A DNA stretch of 32,513 bases from an uncultured Clostridia bacterium (GTDB lineage Bacteria > Bacillota > Clostridia > TANB77 > CAG-508), in assembly GCA_948875265.1 (NCBI GenBank), contig CAQRYF010000015.1, positions 1 to 32,513 of the forward strand, read 5' to 3'. Shown one piece after another: positions 22,575 through 30,696 of the stretch. Position 1 is the stretch's first letter; every line of letters begins with the position of its first letter. A program made the translations under genes and the position numbers. Under the pieces are notes generated by a model. The model worked only from the letters and a program-made list of their open reading frames with translations, had not been told where the DNA came from and did not search any database.

Positions 22575-22994
22575 ATGAAAAACGAAAAAGGAGTAACACT
22601 TATTTCATTAACTGTATATATAATTGTAATGGCTATAGTAGTTGGTATAGTAGCTATAATTAGTACATTTTTCTATAAAAATGTAAAAAATGTAAGTCAA
22701 ACAGTAGACCCCATTACAGAATATACAAAATTTAATAGCTTTTTTACAGAAGAAATAAATAATGGTGATATACGAATATTAGAATGCGGAAATGATTATA
22801 TAGTTTTTGATAATGGAATACAATATACATTTATAGAAGCAAACAAAGGAATATATAGAGATAAAGTTAAAATATGTAGAGGAATAGATAAGTGTACTTT
22901 TGAAAATAAAATACAAAATGGAAAAAATATTATAGAGGTAAAGTTTGAGGCAAAAAATGAAAAAAAGACAACAACATATACTTTAAATAATTAG
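22575..22994 (+). CDS. Minor pilin-like protein (PilW/PulJ type)
   Basis: The leader MKNEKG is followed by VTLISLTVYIIVMAIVVGIV. Residue +5 is Ser. The 139-residue protein has a soluble domain with two Cys (ILECGND, KICRGID with a third in KCTF), which could form a disulphide. It likely joins the tip complex that primes pilus assembly. Its start is 2 bases after the previous stop, so expression is coupled. Confidence 0.72.
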   Translation: MKNEKGVTLISLTVYIIVMAIVVGIVAIISTFFYKNVKNVSQTVDPITEYTKFNSFFTEEINNGDIRILECGNDYIVFDNGIQYTFIEANKGIYRDKVKICRGIDKCTFENKIQNGKNIIEVKFEAKNEKKTTTYTLNN

Positions 22995-23084
22995 TAAATT
23001 TATGTAATTTAACAAAATATAAGAAAAAAATACAAAAATATAGTATAATAAAATAGAAAATACAAAAGAAAGGAAGCAAAATAT

Positions 23085-24719
23085 ATGGATATGAGAAAGA
23101 GACAACCAATAGGGGTTGAATTAGTAAAAAAAGGAATTGTATCAGAAGCTGATATTGATAACGCACTAAAATATCAAAAAGAACATCCAAGTAAAAAGAT
23201 AGGTGATATTTTATATATATTAAATGCATGTGAACCAACCAAATTGATAGAAGCTATAGGAGAAATAATAGGAGCTAAAGGGATTTTATTAAATGCAAGT
23301 TCAATAAAAATAAAATTAACAGATTATATTTCACTTGATATAGCTAAGAAAAATAAAGTAGTTCCTTTTGAAGTATCTTCTGGGAAAATAAAAGTATGTT
23401 TTGCAAGTACTGTAAATAATAAGAAAATGGATACAGTTAGATTATTATTTTTAAATAAGGGATTAGTAATGGAAAGCTATATAACTTTTGAAAGTGACAT
23501 AGAAAAAATACTAAAATCTTTAGAAGGAAATGTTACAAATAATCTTAATGTTACAGGAACAAATGACACAGTTACAGGATTAGTTGATAGTATAATAAAA
23601 ACAGGTATAGAAAGAAGAGCAAGTGATATTCATATAGAACCAATGGCAAATCAAGTTAGAGTTAGATATAGAATAGATGGAGAATTATTTACTGCTGCAA
23701 AAATAAAAAAAGACAAACAACAACAAATAATCGGAAGATTAAAAGCAATATCTAATATGCATCAAGAAAAACAAGAATCACAAGATGGTAGAATACTATT
23801 ATATGAAGATTACAATATTCGTGTATCTTCACAACCAAATGTATATGGAGAAAAATTCGTATTAAGACTTTTAAAGAAAAATGGAAATATAAGAAATATA
23901 TTTGATTTAGGATTTCCATATGATGAAGAAAAATTAGAAAAAAGTATAAATAAGAAAAATAGTATAACAATAGTTGCAGCACCTACAGGAGAAGGAAAAA
24001 CTACATCATTATATAGTGTGATAGATTATCTAAACAGACCAGAAATTAATATAACAACAATTGAAGATCCAGTAGAAATACGTATACCTGGATTAAATCA
24101 AATAGAAATAGATAATAAATCAACATTTTCAGGAGCCCTAAGAACAGTTTTAAGACAAGACCCAGATATAATATTAGTAGGAGAAATACGTGATAAAGAA
24201 ACAGGAGAAATAGCTATACAAGCTGGACAAACAGGTCATTATGTATTATCTACAATACACACAATAGACAGTATAGAAGTTATAACAAGATTAAGAAAAA
24301 TGGGACTTTCTGATTATGATATATCAAGTACACTTGCAACTGCTATATCACAAAGACTAGTAAGAAGATTATGTCCAAAATGTAAAAAAGAAAGAGAATT
24401 TAATGATGAAGAAAGAAAAATAATAACTTCATTAGGTGAAAAATATGGAGTGAATTTTGATTTAACAGCAAAAACTTATGAAGCAATTGGATGTAAACAC
24501 TGTAATAACACAGGATATTATGAAAGAATAGGTGTTTTTGAAGTATTAAATTTAACAGATGAAATAAAAGAAGCAATAATGAATGGTAAATCTAGTTTGG
24601 AAATACGAAAAGAAGCACTAAAACAATCATATAAACCATTAGTAATTGATGGAATAAATAAAGTCATTCAAGGTCATACGACATTAGAAGAACTAAATAA
24701 AAAATTGTTGATATACTAA
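23085..24719 (+). CDS. pilB: Type IV pilus extension ATPase PilB
   Basis: Hexameric motor that drives pilin assembly. Residues 1-140 resemble the MshEN domain (RKRQPIGVELVKKGIVSEADIDNALKYQ), which in relatives binds c-di-GMP. The ATPase core has Walker A GEGKTT (302-307), Walker B with DIILVGEIRD (Glu367) and the His box TIHTIDS. The tetra-cysteine zinc site CPKC (430-433) and CKHC (470-473) separates PilB from PilT. The 544 residues are typical. A TATAAT at 23044-23049 just upstream may mark an additional promoter for pilB-pilT-pilC. Confidence 0.93.
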   Translation: MDMRKRQPIGVELVKKGIVSEADIDNALKYQKEHPSKKIGDILYILNACEPTKLIEAIGEIIGAKGILLNASSIKIKLTDYISLDIAKKNKVVPFEVSSGKIKVCFASTVNNKKMDTVRLLFLNKGLVMESYITFESDIEKILKSLEGNVTNNLNVTGTNDTVTGLVDSIIKTGIERRASDIHIEPMANQVRVRYRIDGELFTAAKIKKDKQQQIIGRLKAISNMHQEKQESQDGRILLYEDYNIRVSSQPNVYGEKFVLRLLKKNGNIRNIFDLGFPYDEEKLEKSINKKNSITIVAAPTGEGKTTSLYSVIDYLNRPEINITTIEDPVEIRIPGLNQIEIDNKSTFSGALRTVLRQDPDIILVGEIRDKETGEIAIQAGQTGHYVLSTIHTIDSIEVITRLRKMGLSDYDISSTLATAISQRLVRRLCPKCKKEREFNDEERKIITSLGEKYGVNFDLTAKTYEAIGCKHCNNTGYYERIGVFEVLNLTDEIKEAIMNGKSSLEIRKEALKQSYKPLVIDGINKVIQGHTTLEELNKKLLIY

Positions 24720-24746
24720 AATATCATACAAAGGAGGAAAATTAAT

Positions 24747-25844
24747 ATGAATTTAGATGAAATCTTGGATGAAGCTATGAAATTAGATGCTTCAGATGTC
24801 CATTTAATCTGTGATAATAAACCAATGCTTAGAATAGCAAGAGACTTAGTACCTATAGAAAATAGTAAAATATTAACTCCAGAAGATATGAGTGAATTTT
24901 ATGACTATTTAGTAAAAGGAAATATAGATAAAGACGAAGTTTTTAATGCAACAAGAAAATTAGATATGTCTTATGAATATAAAGATATTCGTCTAAGGGT
25001 AAATATATCATTATCAGATGATATTCCATTATGTACATTAAGACTTATAAAAAATGAATTACCACCATATGAATCTTTGGGAGTTCCTGATATAGTAAGA
25101 AGAATGACATATCAACCACAAGGCTTAATATTAGTTACAGGTAAGACAAACTCAGGTAAGAGTACAACATTAAATGCATTAGTAAATTATATAAATGAAA
25201 ACCAAAATAAAAAGATATTAACACTAGAAAATCCAGTAGAATATAAACATCATTCAAAAAAATCATTAATAGTACAAAAAGAAATAGGAAAAGGTAGAGA
25301 TAGTTTAACGTTTAGTGATGGCGTAAAAAACTCTTTAAGAGAAGACTGCGATATATTAGTAATAGGAGAAATTCGTGATAAAGTAACAATGGAAGCTGCT
25401 ATTGAAATGGCAGAATCTGGACATTTAGTAATAGGAACACTTCATACAAAATCTTGTGCAGAAACAATAGATAGAATGATAAATTTCTATGATGTAAGAG
25501 ACCAAGCAACAATTAAATATTTATTATCAGCATTATTAAAACTTGTAGTATCACAAAGATTATTAAAAGGAAGAGATGGAAAGTTAGTTTTAGTTCCAGA
25601 AGTTATGGTAGTAGATAATATAGTTGCAGGTATTATAAGAAAAGAAAAGATAAGTGTTTCTGAAATAGAAGATGCTATACAAAGTAATTTAGAAAAAGGA
25701 AGTATAGGATTAATAAATTCTTTAGCAGAATTATTTGTGGAAGATAAGATAACATTAGATCAGGCAAAATCACAAATAGAAGAAAAGAATTTAGAAACAT
25801 TAAACAGAACAATTATGCAATTAAAAATAAAAAGAAGTAAATAG
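24747..25844 (+). CDS. pilT: Type IV pilus retraction ATPase PilT
   Basis: Hexameric motor that depolymerises the pilus, giving twitching movement and DNA uptake in other bacteria. The 365 residues show the PilT N-domain (SDVHLICDNKPMLRI), Walker A GKTNSGKSTT, the Asp box, Walker B VIGEIRDKVT and the His box GTLHTKS. It lacks the zinc tetra-cysteine of PilB. AAAGGAGG precedes the start, 27 bases after pilB. Presence of PilT predicts retractable pili. Confidence 0.93.
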   Translation: MNLDEILDEAMKLDASDVHLICDNKPMLRIARDLVPIENSKILTPEDMSEFYDYLVKGNIDKDEVFNATRKLDMSYEYKDIRLRVNISLSDDIPLCTLRLIKNELPPYESLGVPDIVRRMTYQPQGLILVTGKTNSGKSTTLNALVNYINENQNKKILTLENPVEYKHHSKKSLIVQKEIGKGRDSLTFSDGVKNSLREDCDILVIGEIRDKVTMEAAIEMAESGHLVIGTLHTKSCAETIDRMINFYDVRDQATIKYLLSALLKLVVSQRLLKGRDGKLVLVPEVMVVDNIVAGIIRKEKISVSEIEDAIQSNLEKGSIGLINSLAELFVEDKITLDQAKSQIEEKNLETLNRTIMQLKIKRSK

Positions 25845-25862
25845 AAAAGGAGGTAAATTCAA

Positions 25863-27209
25863 ATGCCCACATATATGTATAAAGCTGTAACAAAAACAGG
25901 TTTAATAGTTAGAAATAAAGTTGAATCAAGTAGTAGGCAAAACTTAATAAAAACTCTGAAAAATAATAATTTAATACCAATAGCCATAGAACAAGTTGCA
26001 TATAGAGGTATTAATAAACAAAAAAAGCAAAAGAAAAATGTTACAGATATACAAGAAATAATGAAAAATGTAAATACAACACAATTAGGTCCTAAAGGAA
26101 AAACATTAAGTACAAAGGAAAAAGTAAATTTATATTTTGCTAAAACAGAAAAAATAACTCAAAGAGATATAGTTGTATTTACACAGAATTTCTATCTACT
26201 AAAAAAGGCAAATTTCAATAATATACATGCTTTAAATACAATAATAGAAAGTACCGAAAATATATCATTTAGAGGAATATTAGAAGATATATTAGCAGGT
26301 GTTGAAGCCGGTGAAAACATGTATACAACAATGGAATATTATTCAAATGTATTTCCATATATCTATATAAACATGATAAAAGTAGGAGAACTATCAGGAT
26401 CACTTACAAATTCTTTAGAACAAGCTGTAAAATATTTAGACGAAACTGAAGCATTAAATAAAAAATTAAAATCAATATTCATACCTAATATAATTCAATT
26501 CGTATTATTGTTAGTAATGCTTGTAGTAGGAACTCTTGTTGCCATACCAGCAATACAAGGCGTATTTGATGAGCTAGGAACAGAAGAAAGCTTACCAGCA
26601 ATTACATTGTGGTTTGCAGATTTTATAGATAAAGTAATACAATATTGGTTCTTACCAACCATAGTTATTATCGCAATAGTAGCGGGAATATTATTTTATA
26701 TAAATACACCAAAAGGAAAATATAATTTTCATCTTTTTAAATATAAAATGCCAATATTTGGAGAATTAATATATGCATTAGACTTCTCTAGATTAATAAA
26801 AGCAATGCTTTTAAACTTAAAAAATGGAATGAGAATTCAAGAAGCATTAGATGTAAGTAAAAATGTTGTTCAAAACTACGTAATGCTATCAATGATAGAA
26901 ACATCCATAAATAATATACTAATCGGTTCATCATGGATAGAACCATTCGAAAGATCAGGATTATCAAAATCAATGATAACAGAAATGTTAAAAATAGGTA
27001 TGCAAACAGATTTAACAGAAATGATGGAAAAACTAGTAGAATATATGCAAATAGATATAGACAATATAATGGAAAAAATCATGAAAGCACTACCACAAAT
27101 TGTATATGCAATAGTTGGAGTAGTACTAATATTCTTCGTATTAGTCGTATTAGTGCCATGTATCCAAGTTTACATGGGAAATTTCTTATTCTCAGCATAT
27201 GGAGTATAA
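25863..27209 (+). CDS. pilC: Type IV pilus inner-membrane platform PilC
   Basis: Polytopic protein on which the PilB and PilT motors act. The 448 residues begin with the typical MPTYMYKAVTKTGL and contain two GspF-type domains (about 105-230 and 300-425). Membrane helices lie near 207-228, 260-278 and 415-440. A basic, polar insert at about 55-100 makes it longer than the usual 400. AAAGGAGG precedes the ATG. It is the last gene of the pilus operon; a long REP-like inverted repeat follows its stop codon. Confidence 0.92.
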   Translation: MPTYMYKAVTKTGLIVRNKVESSSRQNLIKTLKNNNLIPIAIEQVAYRGINKQKKQKKNVTDIQEIMKNVNTTQLGPKGKTLSTKEKVNLYFAKTEKITQRDIVVFTQNFYLLKKANFNNIHALNTIIESTENISFRGILEDILAGVEAGENMYTTMEYYSNVFPYIYINMIKVGELSGSLTNSLEQAVKYLDETEALNKKLKSIFIPNIIQFVLLLVMLVVGTLVAIPAIQGVFDELGTEESLPAITLWFADFIDKVIQYWFLPTIVIIAIVAGILFYINTPKGKYNFHLFKYKMPIFGELIYALDFSRLIKAMLLNLKNGMRIQEALDVSKNVVQNYVMLSMIETSINNILIGSSWIEPFERSGLSKSMITEMLKIGMQTDLTEMMEKLVEYMQIDIDNIMEKIMKALPQIVYAIVGVVLIFFVLVVLVPCIQVYMGNFLFSAYGV

Positions 27210-27212
27210 TGT

Positions 27213-27361
27213 CGGGTGTCCTTTTGGGGACGTTTCTCAATGGGACATATGAAAAAGTTTGATATTTATGAATTATTTATTAAAAGAATATAAAATGATA
27301 AAAGATAAGATAATAAACAATAAAAATGTCCTATTGAGAAACGTCCCCAAAAGGACACCCG
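27213..27361. repeat. MITE/REP-like element with 36-bp inverted arms
   Basis: Left arm 27213-27248 and right arm 27326-27361 are reverse complements with one mismatch; the core reads TTTTGGGGACGTTTCTCAAT. The 77-base centre is AT-rich and non-coding. A single related arm lies at 9456-9488 in the serS leader. It separates the pilus operon from the ROK gene and may act as a terminator. Confidence 0.88.
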
Positions 27362-27386
27362 CACCCAAAAGTATAGGAGGAATCTA

Positions 27387-28289
27387 ATGAAAATTGGTAT
27401 TGATTTAGGTGGAAGTCATATAGCAATAGGAGTTGTTAACGATAAAGGAGAAATACTTAATAAAAAAGAAACTAAATTAAGTGATGTGAAAATAGAAGAA
27501 AAAAAGAGCAGGATTCAAAATTATATATTAGAAAATGTACAAGAGTTAGTCAAAAAATATGAGATTTCTTCTATTGGAATTGCAATACCAGGAACCGTAA
27601 GTAGCACAACAATTATAAAGTCTGTAAACTTAGGAATCCAAGATTATAATATTGTTGATTATTTAAAAGAAAAATTAGAATTACCAATTTTAATAAGAAA
27701 TGATGCCAAATGTGCAGCGATTGCCGAAGATACTTATGGTTGCCTAAAAGGATATAAGAGAGCATTATTTTTAACGTTAGGAACAGGAATAGGTGCAGCG
27801 ATAATTATAAATGGAAAACTATTAGACACAGGAGATTTACCTGGATGTGAAGCAGGTCATATGGTAATACAAAAAGATGGTTTATTGTGTAACTGTGGAA
27901 AAAGAGGATGTTTTGAAAAATATGCATCTATGAAATCTTTTAAGGATTCTTTAAGAAGTAATTTACCATATAGAGAATATCAAACAGGAAAAATGCTTAA
28001 AGATTTATTAAAAGAAAAAACAGATGATGAACAATTAAATTTAAAGATAGATAAAACAGTAGAAGAATATATTGAATATTTAGCATTAGGGATTTCTAAT
28101 TTAATAAATATCTTTGAACCAGAGGTAATTGGTATAGGAGGAAGTTTTGTACACTTTGCTGATATATTGCTTCCAAAACTAAAACAAAAATTACTAGATG
28201 ATAATATGCTATTCAATTATCGAGATGATATTGAAATAAGAGTAGCAAAATTAGGAAATGATGCAGGTATAATTGGAGCGGTAAATTGA
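27387..28289 (+). CDS. ROK-family sugar kinase (glucokinase-like)
   Basis: The 300-residue protein has the ROK signatures: N-terminal phosphate loop IGIDLGGSHIAIGVV, sugar-binding RNDAKCAAIAE, LGTGIGAAIIING and the zinc/ROK motif EAGHMV followed by CNCGKRGCFEKYAS. Such kinases phosphorylate glucose or related hexoses with ATP; exact substrate cannot be read from sequence. No DNA-binding domain is present, so it is an enzyme rather than a ROK repressor. GGAGG precedes the start. It is followed by a terminator, so it is probably monocistronic. Confidence 0.9.
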   Translation: MKIGIDLGGSHIAIGVVNDKGEILNKKETKLSDVKIEEKKSRIQNYILENVQELVKKYEISSIGIAIPGTVSSTTIIKSVNLGIQDYNIVDYLKEKLELPILIRNDAKCAAIAEDTYGCLKGYKRALFLTLGTGIGAAIIINGKLLDTGDLPGCEAGHMVIQKDGLLCNCGKRGCFEKYASMKSFKDSLRSNLPYREYQTGKMLKDLLKEKTDDEQLNLKIDKTVEEYIEYLALGISNLINIFEPEVIGIGGSFVHFADILLPKLKQKLLDDNMLFNYRDDIEIRVAKLGNDAGIIGAVN

Positions 28290-28313
28290 TAAGTTATAAA
28301 CTGTTTAGAAAAG

Positions 28314-28356
28314 AATAATTGCCAAAAAGTTTCGAACTTAATGGCAATTATTTTAT
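28314..28356 (+). terminator. Terminator of the ROK kinase gene
   Basis: AATAATTGCCA (28314-28324) pairs with TGGCAATTATT (28342-28352); AGTT/AACT pair within the loop. TTTATT follows. Confidence 0.85.
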
Positions 28357-28471
28357 TATACAATTATAAATGTAAATATTGAATTATATAAAATAATCTG
28401 TTATATTATTACTATATTATTTCATTTATTTGATTCGAACTATAATTCATTAGTAAAAATTTCCAAAAATA

Positions 28472-28500
28472 TTGAAATTTGAATTTGAAAATGCTATAAT
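28472..28500 (+). promoter_or_regulatory. Promoter of the DUF4160/DUF2442 pair
   Basis: TTGAAA (28472-28477) and TATAAT (28495-28500) are 17 bases apart. The ribosome binding site GGGAGGTG (28503-28510) begins only two bases after the -10, so the 5' leader must be very short, near 10 bases. Confidence 0.7.
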
Positions 28501-28517
28501 AAGGGAGGTGATAAAGT

Positions 28518-28784
28518 TTGCCTATTGTTTCACAATTTTATGGTATTATTATTAGTATGTTTTTTAATGATATTGAAAGACATAATTTACCACATATTCA
28601 TATTCAATATGCTGAATATAGATGTGTTTTTGATTTTGAAGGAAACATATTATCTGGGAAAATTCCAGATAAACAAAGAAAGCTAGTAGAAGCATGGATA
28701 GAAATTAGAAAAGAAGAATTAATAGCCTTATGGAATCTTCTTCAAAATGGAGATAGAGGTTTTAGAATAGAGCCAATAAAATAA
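28518..28784 (+). CDS. DUF4160 family protein, TTG start
   Basis: The 88-residue protein matches DUF4160: PIVSQFYGIIISMFFNDIER, then LPHIHIQYAEY and a C-terminal helix ending ALWNLLQNG. Family members start with M-P-x-I/V-S, so the TTG at 28518, seven bases after GGGAGGTG, is the right start. The His-rich PHIHI strand is the most conserved part. Function is unknown. These genes are often paired with DUF2442 genes, as here, and a toxin-antitoxin role has been suspected; that is inference. Confidence 0.85.
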   Translation: MPIVSQFYGIIISMFFNDIERHNLPHIHIQYAEYRCVFDFEGNILSGKIPDKQRKLVEAWIEIRKEELIALWNLLQNGDRGFRIEPIK

Positions 28785-28799
28785 TTAGGGGGAGTTAGC

Positions 28800-29081
28800 A
28801 TGAAAAATGAAATAGAAGAATTACCAATTGAAGTAAAAGCATTAGAAAACTTTTTATTATATATAAAATTCAAAAATGGAGAAGAAAAAATATATGATAT
28901 GAAAGAAATGTTAAAATTTGATTATTATAAAAATTTAAGACACAGAGAGAATTTTAAAAGAGTCAAAACATTTGGAATAACTTTAAAGTGGAGTACAGGA
29001 GAGGATATTGCACCTGAAAAGATATATTTTAATAGTATTCCAATAAAAGAATTTAAAGCTGAATTAACAGAAATGAAATAA
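28800..29081 (+). CDS. DUF2442 family protein
   Basis: The 93-residue protein fits DUF2442: KALENFLLYIKFKNGEEKIYD, a middle segment LKFDYYKNLRHRENF, and the closing LKWSTGEDIAPEKIYF. It begins 15 bases after the DUF4160 stop, with AGGGGGAG before the ATG. The two form a two-gene unit closed by a terminator. Some relatives carry a DNA-binding helix-turn-helix at the end; none is visible here. The molecular role is unknown. Confidence 0.85.
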   Translation: MKNEIEELPIEVKALENFLLYIKFKNGEEKIYDMKEMLKFDYYKNLRHRENFKRVKTFGITLKWSTGEDIAPEKIYFNSIPIKEFKAELTEMK

Positions 29082-29087
29082 TAAATG

Positions 29088-29123
29088 TTAAAGAGTGACC
29101 TTAATTTTAAAGTCGCTCTTTAA
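29088..29123. terminator. Bidirectional terminator between DUF2442 and the GH25 gene
   Basis: TTAAAGAG and CTCTTTAA, with inner GAC/GTC pairs, form a hairpin; T-rich sequence on each strand allows use by both convergent units. Confidence 0.75.
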
Positions 29124-29130
29124 TACATAA

Positions 29131-30387
29131 TTAATTTCTACAATTCGAAATACGAATTGTTTCTCCAGCATAAATTAAATTCGGATTCTTAATATCATTT
29201 AACCTAACTATCGCATTAACAGTTGTACCATATTTCAGAGCAATACCATTTAAAGTATCACCATATTTAATCTTATACAAAATTTTGCCACAAGAATTTT
29301 GGCCTTCATCTACAACATTGAATTGAGAATAAATTACAATTCTTTGTCCAGGGAAAATTAAATTAGGATTTTTAATATTATTTATTCTTACTAGACTTGA
29401 TACAGTAGTATTATACCTTAAGGCAATATGACTTAAAGTATCGCCACTTTTTACAATATATATAGTTTGGTTTGCATTAGAAGAACCAGAACTATTATTT
29501 ATAGTTAAAATTTGTCCAGGGAAAATTAAATTAGGATTTCTAATATTATTCAAATCAACTAGATTTGAAACTGTAGTGCCATACTTTAAAGCAATTTCAC
29601 TTAAAGTATCCCCAGGTTTCACTGTATAAGTAATTGTTTGGTTATTATCGGGTGGAATTTCAGGGTCTACAGTAGGTGGTGGGAGTTCTGAATTATCAGA
29701 TAAAAATATATCTTCAGTAAATTGATTTCTATCTACATATCCACTTATGCCCCTAACATTTCCTGTACTTGTATATTGCCAACCAACCCAAGTATCCCAT
29801 TTACCATTACCACCAGGCTCACTAACATCATAATTCGCTACCCAAAGGGGATATATAGTAAGATTAGAACTAAGGATAGTTCTTGCAGTATAGCTATTAC
29901 TATATATAACAACTTCTTTTTTTGTAGCATCTTGAAGAGTTTCTAAGAAAACTCTAGAAATTTCATTTATTTCTGAAACACTTAAATTTCCAAAAGATTC
30001 GAAATCCATTGCTAATCGGCAGTCTACAGATTTACCAGAAATAACCCTAGCAAAGAAATTTGCTTGTTGCTTAGCTTGATAAGTACTTCTTGCTGTTACA
30101 TAATGATAAAATCCTACTTTTAAACCATTTGCTTTTGCATTATTATAGTTCTGCTCAAAATAAGGATCTATATATGTGCTTCCTTCACTAGATTTTATAT
30201 AAACAACATCAATTCCAGACTGTCTTACTAAAGAAAAATTTATATTTCCTTGCCAAGAACTAACATCAATTCCTTGATAAATATTATTGTTAGAAGGACC
30301 AAATCCGAAAACAGGAACAAACATAGAATTAACAAGTGTTAATAATAAAAGTAAAATAAAAATATTAGTTAATCTATTTTTTTTCAT
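29131..30387 (-). CDS. Secreted GH25 muramidase with three LysM domains
   Basis: Peptidoglycan hydrolase cutting the MurNAc-GlcNAc beta-1,4 bond. Residues 1-29 form a signal peptide (basic MKKNR, then a Leu-rich core). The GH25 domain (about 36-230) has GIDVSSWQG with Asp41 and the catalytic MDFE (Asp128, Glu130), and ends with WQYTSTGNVRGISGYVDRN. A Pro-rich linker is followed by three LysM repeats (about 255-298, 309-352, 371-415), each with GDTL, IALKY or IALRY and PNLI. The 418 residues suggest a cell-wall-bound autolysin. AGGAGG precedes the start. A prophage origin is not supported by the neighbours. Confidence 0.93.
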   Translation of the reverse strand: MKKNRLTNIFILLLLLTLVNSMFVPVFGFGPSNNNIYQGIDVSSWQGNINFSLVRQSGIDVVYIKSSEGSTYIDPYFEQNYNNAKANGLKVGFYHYVTARSTYQAKQQANFFARVISGKSVDCRLAMDFESFGNLSVSEINEISRVFLETLQDATKKEVVIYSNSYTARTILSSNLTIYPLWVANYDVSEPGGNGKWDTWVGWQYTSTGNVRGISGYVDRNQFTEDIFLSDNSELPPPTVDPEIPPDNNQTITYTVKPGDTLSEIALKYGTTVSNLVDLNNIRNPNLIFPGQILTINNSSGSSNANQTIYIVKSGDTLSHIALRYNTTVSSLVRINNIKNPNLIFPGQRIVIYSQFNVVDEGQNSCGKILYKIKYGDTLNGIALKYGTTVNAIVRLNDIKNPNLIYAGETIRISNCRN

Positions 30388-30437
30388 AATAAACCTCCTT
30401 TCTTATAGAATAAAAAATAAAAGAATTCTTTTCTAAA

Positions 30438-30467
30438 TAATATGCTGAAAAATAATATTTTGACAAA
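30438..30467 (-). promoter_or_regulatory. Promoter of the GH25 gene
   Basis: On the minus strand TTGTCA (30467-30462) and TATTAT (30443-30438) are 18 bases apart, about 50 bases before the start codon. Confidence 0.5.
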
Positions 30468-30499
30468 AATATAGAAGCGAAATGTCGAAATTTGAAAAA

Positions 30500-30525
30500 T
30501 GATTAAGGGGACGCGCCCTTTGATC
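30500..30525. repeat. Short REP-like palindrome
   Basis: TGATTAAGGG and CCCTTTGATCA pair nearly perfectly around GACGCG. The GGGGACG core recalls the other repeats of the window. It sits between the divergent GH25 and rpsB promoters. Confidence 0.55.
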
Positions 30526-30557
30526 AGCAACAAAAAAATGAAAAAATCAAAAAATAC

Positions 30558-30586
30558 TTGCAATTGGTGAAAAAATCTGATACAAT
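30558..30586 (+). promoter_or_regulatory. Promoter of rpsB-tsf
   Basis: TTGCAA (30558-30563) and TACAAT (30581-30586) are 17 bases apart. The leader of about 100 bases (30593-30696) may contain an S2-responsive structure, but I could not define one. Confidence 0.65.
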
Positions 30587-30696
30587 AGTTAGCGTATTAA
30601 TCACATAAAGTGAGTTTAGAGGGGAGTGCCTAAAATAAAGGTCCTAAAAAACGGAGAACTTTGTGGAAGAAAATAACAAAAAGGGAGGAATTAAAA

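Noticed and set aside
26933..27262. Plus-strand 109-codon frame inside pilC
   Set aside because: An alternative frame of a strongly conserved pilC region, continuing into the repeat; Asn/Arg-rich shadow translation.
29722..29946. Plus-strand frame inside the GH25 gene
   Set aside because: Antisense to the conserved GH25 domain, without a ribosome binding site.
29131..30387. GH25-LysM gene as a prophage endolysin
   Set aside because: It has a signal peptide, three LysM domains and no phage neighbours; a host autolysin is simpler.
30661..30696. Upstream TTG start for rpsB
   Set aside because: ATG 30697 has a proper ribosome binding site and matches the S2 N-terminus; the extension would lie across that site.
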